This document shows, piece after piece, positions 36,120 through 43,688 of a stretch of 64,000 nucleotides of DNA (position 1 is the stretch's first letter; each line of letters begins with the position of its first letter). The DNA is from Candidatus Poseidoniaceae archaeon (GTDB taxonomy: Archaea > Thermoplasmatota > Poseidoniia > Poseidoniales > Poseidoniaceae): the NCBI GenBank assembly GCA_949372875.1, contig CASIAW010000005.1:1-64000 (forward strand), given 5' to 3'. The notes under the pieces were generated by a model. That model was not told where the DNA came from and did not search any database. It saw only the letters and a list, made by a program, of their open reading frames with translations. Position numbers and translations under genes: made by a program.

Positions 36120-36466
36120 ATTCTGGGGGTTGTCGCAAGAATACGACGGTCTCGGTCAAGGGCATGGCGCCATCGGGCTAATCGCCCTCCTTCGCCACTG
36201 AGCACTGCTATTCGATTTGGGGCAGCCACATCGAGGATCATACGTTTGTCACCTTCGCTCCACACTTCATAGACTTGGCCAAGACCAAGTGCATGCCCTG
36301 TTTCTTGAGCCACGTGTATCATTTCAACCGCTTCTTCGAAGGGAGGCAGAATCCCCTCTTCTCCGACACTTGCCAATAATTGGCCGGTATCGTCGATAAG
36401 CATCGCTTGTTCAACCCCTTCAAGTCGAACGAATCCAGCGAGTACTCGTTGCAGCATGGCCCTCAA
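36116..36466 (-). CDS. Roadblock/LC7 domain protein
   Basis: A 116-residue protein with the Roadblock/LC7 pattern: an initial helix (LQRVLAGFVRLEGVEQAML), a strand-turn-strand I-D-D-T-G-Q-L-L-A-S-V-G, a middle helix, and the hairpin V-Y-E-V-W-S-E-G-D-K-R-M-I-L-D-V with R-I-A-V-L-S-G. In bacteria and archaea such proteins (MglB-like) pair with small Ras-like GTPases or form regulatory dimers. No GTPase gene is adjacent. It overlaps the coiled-coil gene by 4 bp, so the two products are very likely partners. Confidence 0.72.
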   Translation of the reverse strand: MRAMLQRVLAGFVRLEGVEQAMLIDDTGQLLASVGEEGILPPFEEAVEMIHVAQETGHALGLGQVYEVWSEGDKRMILDVAAPNRIAVLSGEGGRLARWRHALDRDRRILATTPRM

Positions 36467-36509
36467 ACTTTCTGTCTACGCTGTAGCCTTCAAGTAGTTT
36501 TGCGCTTTT

Positions 36510-36527
36510 ATCCCCCTAAAGGGGGAT
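36510..36527. repeat. GC-rich inverted repeat upstream of Roadblock gene
   Basis: ATCCCCC / GGGGGAT, perfect 7-bp arms around TAAA, 44 bp before the Roadblock start codon (minus strand). It may be an operator or a hairpin in the leader. Confidence 0.5.
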
Positions 36528-36666
36528 TTGAAGGCCTAAATGGATTTTCCAACTGGAGATTCAAAATATGAGGACGCGGAGAGCCTAACATGCATTCATT
36601 TCCGCGCCCAAAAGCCGCAAGATATATTTTGATTGAGTGAGGTATCGTAGATATTAATGAGTAAAT

Positions 36667-36706
36667 ATTTCAATTAAAAAAGTGAAATTTCAATTAAAAA
36701 AATGAG
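36667..36706. repeat. Two tandem 20-bp AT-rich repeats
   Basis: ATTTCAATTAAAAAA followed by GTGAA, then the same 15 bases followed by ATGAG: two copies in register with a 20-bp period, differing at three bases. They lie in the ~335-bp gap between the divergent Roadblock and TtuA genes, where promoters for both must be. They could be TATA-like elements or paired regulator sites. Confidence 0.65.
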
Positions 36707-36801
36707 GACAGGAGTGAGAACAAATCGGTTAAACATCGAGTAAGCGGTGAACTCAAACCATAGTGGCGCACGCAGGGTACATGGCGAAGGAGGTGAATCC
36801 G

Positions 36802-37782
36802 GTGTTTTCCATACCCACATGCGACAGTTGTTCGAAACCAGCAATCCTCGAACAAGCCTACTCAGGACGCATACTATGCGGCGAGCACATGGCCAAATCA
36901 GTTCGCAAAAAAATCGGTAGAGAAATGCGGCACCAATTAAAACTCCCTCGCGACAAGGAAACCACTATTTTCGTAGCGATATCTGGGGGCAAGGATTCAG
37001 CCGTCTTACTGGATAGTTTAGTCGACCGACTCGGAAAACGGCCCGACGTAACAATTATTGCAGGAACTGTCGATGAAGGAATTGAAGGATACCGCCCTCC
37101 ATCTCTACTGTGCGCTCAAGAGTTGTGTGAGCGTCTCGGTGTTGAATTTGTAACCGTATCCTATCCGGAATTAAGTTTCAAAGAAATGGATGAAGTTGCA
37201 AGTCGAATACCTGGACTGGTCAAAGAAAATAAGCAAGCTCCACGTATGCCTTGTTCCTATTGTGGAGTATTTCGCCGACAGGGAATTAACCACCTCGCCA
37301 AGAAAGTAGGAGCAGATTACATAGCTTTAGGGCATAATCTTGACGATATGGCGCAAACGGTTCTCATGAACATGACAAATGGCGACTTAGAACGAACACT
37401 TCGACTCGCACCCCATACGACAACGCCGGTTGATGGCCTTGCGCCGCGAATTGTGCCATTGCGATGGATCCCTGAACAGGAGATTCACCTCTATGCACTG
37501 CATCGTGACCTACCCCTCCATCATGAAGAATGCCCGCATGCAAAAGGTGCCTTACGCTGGCGCCATCGAGAAATGGTCGCTCAAATGGAAGCAGATGTGC
37601 CAGGCACTCGACACGGATTATTGAGAATGGCAGATAACATCAAAGAATTACGCGACCAAGTGATTGAACTGGGTGGTGCAGAAGCAAGACCTGCGCCACC
37701 AACACCTTGTGAATTGTGTGGCGAACTCACATCGAGTAAACAATGCAAAGCATGTGATTTACGAGCGCTCATGAACGATTAA
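36802..37782 (+). CDS. tRNA thiolation enzyme, TtuA/NcsA (Ncs6) family
   Basis: PP-loop ATPase that adenylates and thiolates a tRNA uridine. The P-loop is S-G-G-K-D-S. Zinc-finger Cys pairs occur at both ends (C-D-S-C with C-G-E-H, and C-E-L-C with C-K-A-C). P-C-S-Y-C-G in the middle and E-E-C-P-H-A later supply the three Cys that hold a [4Fe-4S] cluster in TtuA. G-H-N-L-D-D-M-A-Q is also conserved. The GTG at 36802 is preferred because a perfect AAGGAGGTGA sits at 36787-36796, 5 bases ahead; an upstream GTG at 36763 lacks one. Whether it modifies U54 (TtuA) or U34 (NcsA) cannot be told by eye. Confidence 0.88.
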   Translation: MFSIPTCDSCSKPAILEQAYSGRILCGEHMAKSVRKKIGREMRHQLKLPRDKETTIFVAISGGKDSAVLLDSLVDRLGKRPDVTIIAGTVDEGIEGYRPPSLLCAQELCERLGVEFVTVSYPELSFKEMDEVASRIPGLVKENKQAPRMPCSYCGVFRRQGINHLAKKVGADYIALGHNLDDMAQTVLMNMTNGDLERTLRLAPHTTTPVDGLAPRIVPLRWIPEQEIHLYALHRDLPLHHEECPHAKGALRWRHREMVAQMEADVPGTRHGLLRMADNIKELRDQVIELGGAEARPAPPTPCELCGELTSSKQCKACDLRALMND

Positions 37783-38262
37783 TCACAACACGTTATTCGC
37801 TAATTCGCTCAAAGTTTGCGGGCGTCCACAGTAATGGCATCGAAGTTGTAGTGGGTCCCTGTTGACTACTTTCAAACGATGATTGAGTGGCTCCCTTAAA
37901 TTGGTCGTAATGCAGTTTGAGAAAGTGCAGCGTACAACATTTACCACCTCGTCGCCAAGGTTGATCGTTAATTTTTCTGCAACTGAATAAGCTCGAATGA
38001 TGGCCACATGTGCGTCAGGAGCAACTAATGCAAGTCTGTCAAGTTCAGATTGCGTGAGTTCTCGATCTTCAACTTTGATGATATCCTTAGAGCCAAGTTT
38101 CTTTGAGGGCACGTTCATGACAAGTGAAATCGGGACTGCAGTAGCCCCGCCAATTCCAAGCATTTCCAACACACGCATGGCTTGTCCTGAAGGGATGTGG
38201 TCAATGACTGTCCCATTACGAATCGCTGTAACTCTCCTCATACTGTGTTCATTTGACATCAC
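37783..38262 (-). CDS. pyrI: Aspartate carbamoyltransferase regulatory chain
   Basis: Non-catalytic regulatory subunit that binds nucleotides and a structural zinc and shapes the allosteric response of the pyrimidine enzyme. N-G-T-V-I-D-H-I-P-S-G-Q-A near the N-terminus is the classic start of the nucleotide-binding domain. The zinc ligands are in C-T-F-S-N-C and C-H-Y-C near the C-terminus. It overlaps the end of pyrB by 4 bp, in the order pyrB-pyrI. Its stop directly abuts that of the TtuA-like gene on the other strand. Confidence 0.95.
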   Translation of the reverse strand: MMSNEHSMRRVTAIRNGTVIDHIPSGQAMRVLEMLGIGGATAVPISLVMNVPSKKLGSKDIIKVEDRELTQSELDRLALVAPDAHVAIIRAYSVAEKLTINLGDEVVNVVRCTFSNCITTNLREPLNHRLKVVNRDPLQLRCHYCGRPQTLSELANNVL

Positions 38263-39203
38263 AAAGCACCCCCTTCGATGGTTGCAGGGACAGTAACCCC
38301 GAGCAATCGACAGAGAAGAGCCATTCGAGCCACGACGCCATTGAAAGCTTGCTCAAAGTATCGTGCATGACGAGTTGAGTCAACCGATGGGTCAATCTCA
38401 TCAACACGAGGGAGTGGGTGCATGATGATCATGTCTTGCTTAACTTCAGTAAGATGACGCGCATGGAGTTTGTAAGCACCAGCACATCGTGTATATTCAT
38501 CTTCGTCCGCAAAACGCTCTTTTTGAATTCGAGTCATGTAAACAACATCTGCGTTCGCCATCGAACCATACAAATCTTCAGTTTCAACAACATTCGCCCC
38601 TTGCAAACGTAAGTCCGAGACAATTTCCTCTGGCATCTTCAACAAATCTGGGCTTGCAAAAATCAATTCGCAACCAAACCGAGTAAGAGCATGAGAAAGA
38701 GAATGCACTGTCCGGCCATAGCGAAGGTCGCCTGCAAGTACAACGGTCAATCCTTCAAGACGGCCGTGGGCTTGCTTGATAGTAAACAAGTCCAACATCG
38801 TCTGGGTTGGGTGATGACCTGCTCCATCTCCGCCGTTGAGAATAGGTACGCGCGCTGCATCTTGTGCATATTGTGCTGCTCCTTGTCGTGGGTGCCTCAT
38901 GGCAATAATATCGGTATAGCCATCGACCATTTGGATCGTATCATACAATGTTTCACCTTTGACAACTGAAGAGGTCTTCACATCTCCAAGGTTGACGACA
39001 TCGCCACCGAGTCTTTTCATTGCAGTTTCAAACGACATTCGGGTGCGAGTGCTAGGTTCAAAAAATAAGTTACCAAGAATTCGACCTTGTAAAAGAGGAA
39101 GATAAATCTCTCCCCGTGCCACGGGAAGAAGGCGTTCAGCATCCGCAAGAATATCGAGAATCTGTTGGTTTGTCAAGTCGTCCATAGTAATGAGTCCAGC
39201 CAT
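38259..39203 (-). CDS. pyrB: Aspartate carbamoyltransferase catalytic chain
   Basis: Forms carbamoyl aspartate from carbamoyl phosphate and aspartate, the committed step of pyrimidine synthesis. The carbamoyl-phosphate loop F-E-P-S-T-R-T-R-M-S-F, the 80s-loop region with V-V-K-G-E-T-L, H-P-T-Q-T-M-L-D and the C-terminal M-H-P-L-P-R-V-D-E-I-D-P are all intact. The 314-residue length is normal. It leads the pyrB-pyrI operon. The CTP synthase gene is ~10 kb away in the same window. Confidence 0.96.
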   Translation of the reverse strand: MAGLITMDDLTNQQILDILADAERLLPVARGEIYLPLLQGRILGNLFFEPSTRTRMSFETAMKRLGGDVVNLGDVKTSSVVKGETLYDTIQMVDGYTDIIAMRHPRQGAAQYAQDAARVPILNGGDGAGHHPTQTMLDLFTIKQAHGRLEGLTVVLAGDLRYGRTVHSLSHALTRFGCELIFASPDLLKMPEEIVSDLRLQGANVVETEDLYGSMANADVVYMTRIQKERFADEDEYTRCAGAYKLHARHLTEVKQDMIIMHPLPRVDEIDPSVDSTRHARYFEQAFNGVVARMALLCRLLGVTVPATIEGGAL

Positions 39204-39291
39204 ATGCTCTCTTCCTTCATCTAAAGGCAGTCAAAGACACCCATGAACATTACCATTGAAATGACTGCGTTTAGCGTTTCAAATTATCATT

Positions 39292-41124
39292 ATGAAGAGC
39301 GAGAAAGAGAATCGAAATAGCGGAGTGGTTATGACCGTGATGTCCCCAACGCTCCTTATGGCTCTTGATGCTTGGGCGGATGTTGATGCGGCACTCCTTG
39401 CTGCCCGGGAGTCCAGACAACAACGCCTCGACCGACTTACCAGTGGCTCTGCTCTACTTATCCTAGCGGGCGCTGTTTGGTTGATGTGGCCAAGTCTTCA
39501 GTCCGCAATGAAAGGAGAATCTGGGCTTCTCGAAGGACTTGGATACCCACTTTTGATCATTGCATATGGTTTGATATTGCAAGACACAATTGTCGATAAC
39601 GGCAAAGCAAGAACGAGAGTGGGTTCTTTTGCTTGCATTGCGTGGCCTGTGCTCTTAATTCTTGCTTCAAAACACTTCAATATATCAGATACTGATTCAG
39701 CCCTTGGGTCAGGTTTCCTGCTGATTGTCGCTTATTCTTGCTTTACGGCATCCAGCAGGGTTTTGCAAGGAGGGTTGGACGTTATGCGGTGGCGGGCCAT
39801 TATGACAGGCCTCGGAGTTGTGGCAGCGTTTTCGCTTTTCATCGGGCAAATACCTGAATCTATGACGTATGAATGGCTCGCTTCCATCGGCTCTCTTACT
39901 GTTGGATCTGTGGTGACGGGATACATTTGGTTTGTTGGTGACGACCAACGTGCTGAAAGAAAGAAATTCGTAAATCGTCTTGATGGGCTTGAAACTCAAT
40001 TATTAGAACTCAAATCTCAAGGTGCTGCAGTCGACCAAGCAGCCAGTTTAGTAATGACTGCGAAAGAAGAAGGGCACATTGACCCAAGTTATGGTATGAA
40101 ACTTCTTCAAGAGGCAGAGGAAGATATCGAACGAACATTATCCCTTACTGGTGATGTCGAGATTATTCAAGCAGACGCAATCCAAGCGATCGAAAAAGCC
40201 GAATCAATAGCACCAACGGCCAAGCGCCCGCGGAAATCATTTGAAATGGGTTCTCGTGAAGTGAAACTCGGTTCTTTACGCGAGGGAGAAATGTTATTCC
40301 GCCAATCAAAGAAACTGGCACTGGACATCATTGAATGGTGGGGTCTTGCTGAGCAAGCCATTACTGAGGGTAGTCGGTTACTTGCAGGTAATCAAGCGGA
40401 GAGTGTGCAACACTTGAGAGAATTACTCGCTGATGCAAAGAAGAAAATGAATGCTGAGGCACCCCGCGAGGCGTATGAATATGCGAGCGTAATACCTGCA
40501 CAATTGTTGGCAGATGAAGACGCTCAAGAGCGTGCAATGGAATCTGTGAAAGAAGCGCAAAGGCAGTTGGAACAAACTGATGGGCTGGATACTCGTGAAA
40601 TGGTTCAGCGAATTAAGCAGGCAGAACAAGCCATTGAATCAGGCAACCCAAGTCAAGCAATTGGGCTGGCGGATGGAGTTGTCCGGGCCATAGAAAACGA
40701 GCGCTCTGCTATGGACAATGTTCGTCGTGCCCTTCGTCAACGCAAGAAATTGGTTTCGCAGTACAAAGACAGAGACGACAAAAGTGATTGGGACCAACGC
40801 CTTACAGAACTTGAAAAGGCTGCAGACTCAAAACAATGGTCCCAAGCAAATGCATTACTCAACGCTATGACAACTGACCTGGACAATGAAGGTCAAGCTG
40901 GTGATGAAGCTCTAGAGTTATATGATTTTGTTTCAGAAGAATGGCAAGTTCTACGTAATCAGTGTGATGCAAGCGGAATTTCAATCGAGGATGACAACCG
41001 TAGAGGTTGCGAGAAAGCGATTGCCCTCGCTGCTGAATCATTGGCAGGTGGCCGTATCGAGGACTGTCTAAAGCATCTCTCCGATGCAGATTCCTTCATG
41101 GAAAAACTTCGAAGAAAAATCTAG
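39292..41124 (+). CDS. Membrane protein with long helical cytoplasmic region, unknown
   Basis: A 610-residue protein. About five or six membrane helices lie in the first ~215 residues (for example ALLILAGAVWLMW, YPLLIIAYGLIL, FLLIVAYSCF). About 390 residues of charged, Gln/Glu/Ala-rich helix follow, with repeat-like A-I-E-K-A-E, A-E-Q-A-I-E-S-G and L-E-K-A-A-D motifs. It resembles a helical-repeat or coiled-coil scaffold rather than an enzyme. The start is uncertain: ATG at 39292, ATG at 39331 or GTG at 39337 (GGAGTGG 8 bases ahead). Its stop lies 2 bp from that of the convergent membrane/TPR-like gene. I recognise no family. Confidence 0.68.
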   Translation: MKSEKENRNSGVVMTVMSPTLLMALDAWADVDAALLAARESRQQRLDRLTSGSALLILAGAVWLMWPSLQSAMKGESGLLEGLGYPLLIIAYGLILQDTIVDNGKARTRVGSFACIAWPVLLILASKHFNISDTDSALGSGFLLIVAYSCFTASSRVLQGGLDVMRWRAIMTGLGVVAAFSLFIGQIPESMTYEWLASIGSLTVGSVVTGYIWFVGDDQRAERKKFVNRLDGLETQLLELKSQGAAVDQAASLVMTAKEEGHIDPSYGMKLLQEAEEDIERTLSLTGDVEIIQADAIQAIEKAESIAPTAKRPRKSFEMGSREVKLGSLREGEMLFRQSKKLALDIIEWWGLAEQAITEGSRLLAGNQAESVQHLRELLADAKKKMNAEAPREAYEYASVIPAQLLADEDAQERAMESVKEAQRQLEQTDGLDTREMVQRIKQAEQAIESGNPSQAIGLADGVVRAIENERSAMDNVRRALRQRKKLVSQYKDRDDKSDWDQRLTELEKAADSKQWSQANALLNAMTTDLDNEGQAGDEALELYDFVSEEWQVLRNQCDASGISIEDDNRRGCEKAIALAAESLAGGRIEDCLKHLSDADSFMEKLRRKI

Positions 41125-41126
41125 GT

Positions 41127-43679
41127 TCAAGACTCGAGCAAGCCTTTCTTTTCGATTGACTTCAAGTCAAGTGTACCTGGGAAACCGAGATCCACCGGCA
41201 TACCAGAAACGGTGATCACGATACCAGTTAAATGAGTGTGGATACACATTGGCAATCCATCTGGCCAGACCTGTTGAATCACTTTCCATCCGTTGGATTT
41301 CTTCTTGATTGCTTCAGCAAGGCTCCCTAAGCCGTTTAGAGCTGTCCAGCCGTTTGAGTTCCATGCGTGTTGTATCAACGGCTTCTTTCCGAAAGTAGGA
41401 GGAGGCGCTACAACGTGTTTACGTGCCCATCCATCCAACCAGTCAAGTCCAGAATCATTGAGCCATTCTATAGGGGTTGTTTCAGAGGGTAACATCGTGG
41501 TATGACCTTCACGTGAGAGAGCGCCGATGAGATTCCTTACGTGTGGGTGACGAGCATTCGTAGATGCGAGCTTTTCAGCCATCGTAACGCCGGTATTGAT
41601 TCGGCCTGCATCAATGTGAAGAAGAGCTCGTACGACCTCCCCATGGGTCCATTCTGTTACTTCATGAGTCTTGATGAAGTCCTCAAGCAGATTGAGCGCT
41701 TTATCGGGGGTCCCTGCCAGCCGCATTCGAGCAATATCACTCAACAAGAATATTCGACCTGGGGGGGTATCAAGATACTTCAGTTTACTTTGAGGAATAC
41801 CTTCTTTGTATCGCTGAACCAAGTCGATATTACGTTTCATCACCGAATCGATAGAGAGTAACGCTTTGAATTCCGGTTTGAGTGCTCGGTGCTTTGGATT
41901 AAACAGCGAAGCCGCCCATTGTAGGCGAGCGGATTCAATGTCATCGGAATTGAGTAACTCAAGGCGGGGCTTTGCTTCCGCATAATCTCGCTGAGATAAA
42001 CTGGATGATGCGAGTACTAAGCGAGCGACTTGGGCTTCACGCCCACCTCGTAGGGCAAGTAATGAAACCGCTTCTTGCTCGGCCTCATTCCAACGACCCA
42101 AACCCGCATACAATTCCATCATGGCATCGGTTCTACGTGCTAATGTCAAACCTTCCAATTGTTCACCATGACCTTCATAGATCTTATCCAACCGGTCAAG
42201 AGCTTTCGACCACTGGTCATTAGAGATCAGTTCAGTGAATGGCATTTGTTTGAGATAAATGATATCTTGCATTTCTGAAAGTCGAGCTCTGTTTTCGCCA
42301 ACAGCTGCATCAAATGTAATGTCCTCAAGTTTCAAACCAATACGTCGTGAAGTTAGCCAAACGGCGAGGAAAGCAATCTGACCACCTGATGCGAGCATCC
42401 AGGTAAGTTCTTCCAATGCGTCTTTTTCTAAGACTGAACACACCGTATTTTCCCATTCTCCACATTGTGAACCCTGTGGAAGGAAACTTGAATCCCAAAA
42501 GGTAATCATTGCGAGCGCTAACAGAAGCATTGATTGTCCTGCAAAGCCGGTAAAACAGAAATTGAGAACCTTCGCTTGTTGACTGGGTTCTGCCCTTAAC
42601 AAACGACTGTCGGCTAGTTTAATTCCGCCTTTACCAGAAACATCTTGAACATCGAGGAAAAGTATCCGAGCGACTTCATAGACAAAGAGGAAACCAATAA
42701 GAGCAACGTTCAACAGCAAAAAGAGGAGAACAAAGGACACGATTGGAACACGTATTCCCGGTTGTGGAATAAAAGAGAATAATTCAATAAGGCCAAATCC
42801 AAGAATTCCGCCTTCCTCCATAAAAGTCGTTTGGACTCGATATTCCGGCAAGTCAAGTACTCGGTCTGAATGAATAAGCATGTCCGGGTCATAGAGCAGG
42901 AGGAGAAGGGAAAGCAACGTATTCAATGCTACATAAGGCATGACAATCAAGTTGAGATTAACGATTTGTGCAACAGCCTGTTGTTGTGCATTTGGAACGT
43001 GGTTGTGGAATGGAGAGGGTTCTCCACCTGCAATCTTCCGTGATGATTGACGCAGGGCCTGCCAAGAAGAACCAAGAATTCGTCCATAGGCGAGAATAGA
43101 GGGTGCAAACATTGCAAAAGCTGCGATGCTAAACCTGCGAGAGGGTGGGACATCTGCTACATCTAAGAGGAGGTAGAGAGAGAAAACCAATGCGATCCAA
43201 AGAATCATCAACATCACGAAAGTATAGGTCCGCCAAACACTGGATTCTTGCAGAGAAGCACGATCTTGCCCTATTGGTTTGATGACTTGAGCACCGAGCG
43301 AAGTTCCTGAAGAAATCAGTGCTGGAAGGGCTATGAAAATGAGAGCAATACTCAATGAAGGTGCATGGTAACCTTCTGACAAATCAAAACGAATCATCAT
43401 GAACTCAAAGAATAACAATAACGCACCAACCAGAGCAAAAATATAGGTTGCAACACCTGAAAACATTCCGCGTGAGGAGAGTAAATCACGTGCGTCTTGG
43501 GTTGTAGAGGTGACTTTGTGAACTTCATATCTCTTAATACCAGTTTCAAAAGCAACTTGTAAACCTCGTAATTGCCGAGGAACAACCCGTGTCCAGAACA
43601 GCCAAGCAGTCGCAGCGGCGAGAATATACGGAATCAAAGCCGCAGGAGTCAATCCGCTTACGATAGGTGGTGCTGACAT
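41127..43679 (-). CDS. Large membrane protein with TPR-like C-terminal half, unknown
   Basis: An 850-residue protein. About nine or ten membrane helices occupy residues 10-445 (such as ATYIFALVGALLLFFEF, FVMLMILWIALVFSLYLLL, IVSFVLLFLLLNVALIGFLF). A ~400-residue soluble domain built of helical pairs follows, with TPR-like features (R-R-T-D-A-M-M-E-L-Y-A-G-L-G-R-W-N-E-A-E-Q-E). The final 60 residues contain a short beta segment (IVITVSGMPVDLGFPG). The ATG has GAGGT 6 bases ahead. It is 9 bp downstream of the ThrRS gene on the same strand. The layout suggests a membrane platform with a protein-binding domain; function unknown. Confidence 0.68.
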   Translation of the reverse strand: MSAPPIVSGLTPAALIPYILAAATAWLFWTRVVPRQLRGLQVAFETGIKRYEVHKVTSTTQDARDLLSSRGMFSGVATYIFALVGALLLFFEFMMIRFDLSEGYHAPSLSIALIFIALPALISSGTSLGAQVIKPIGQDRASLQESSVWRTYTFVMLMILWIALVFSLYLLLDVADVPPSRRFSIAAFAMFAPSILAYGRILGSSWQALRQSSRKIAGGEPSPFHNHVPNAQQQAVAQIVNLNLIVMPYVALNTLLSLLLLLYDPDMLIHSDRVLDLPEYRVQTTFMEEGGILGFGLIELFSFIPQPGIRVPIVSFVLLFLLLNVALIGFLFVYEVARILFLDVQDVSGKGGIKLADSRLLRAEPSQQAKVLNFCFTGFAGQSMLLLALAMITFWDSSFLPQGSQCGEWENTVCSVLEKDALEELTWMLASGGQIAFLAVWLTSRRIGLKLEDITFDAAVGENRARLSEMQDIIYLKQMPFTELISNDQWSKALDRLDKIYEGHGEQLEGLTLARRTDAMMELYAGLGRWNEAEQEAVSLLALRGGREAQVARLVLASSSLSQRDYAEAKPRLELLNSDDIESARLQWAASLFNPKHRALKPEFKALLSIDSVMKRNIDLVQRYKEGIPQSKLKYLDTPPGRIFLLSDIARMRLAGTPDKALNLLEDFIKTHEVTEWTHGEVVRALLHIDAGRINTGVTMAEKLASTNARHPHVRNLIGALSREGHTTMLPSETTPIEWLNDSGLDWLDGWARKHVVAPPPTFGKKPLIQHAWNSNGWTALNGLGSLAEAIKKKSNGWKVIQQVWPDGLPMCIHTHLTGIVITVSGMPVDLGFPGTLDLKSIEKKGLLES

Positions 43680-43688
43680 GAAATAACC

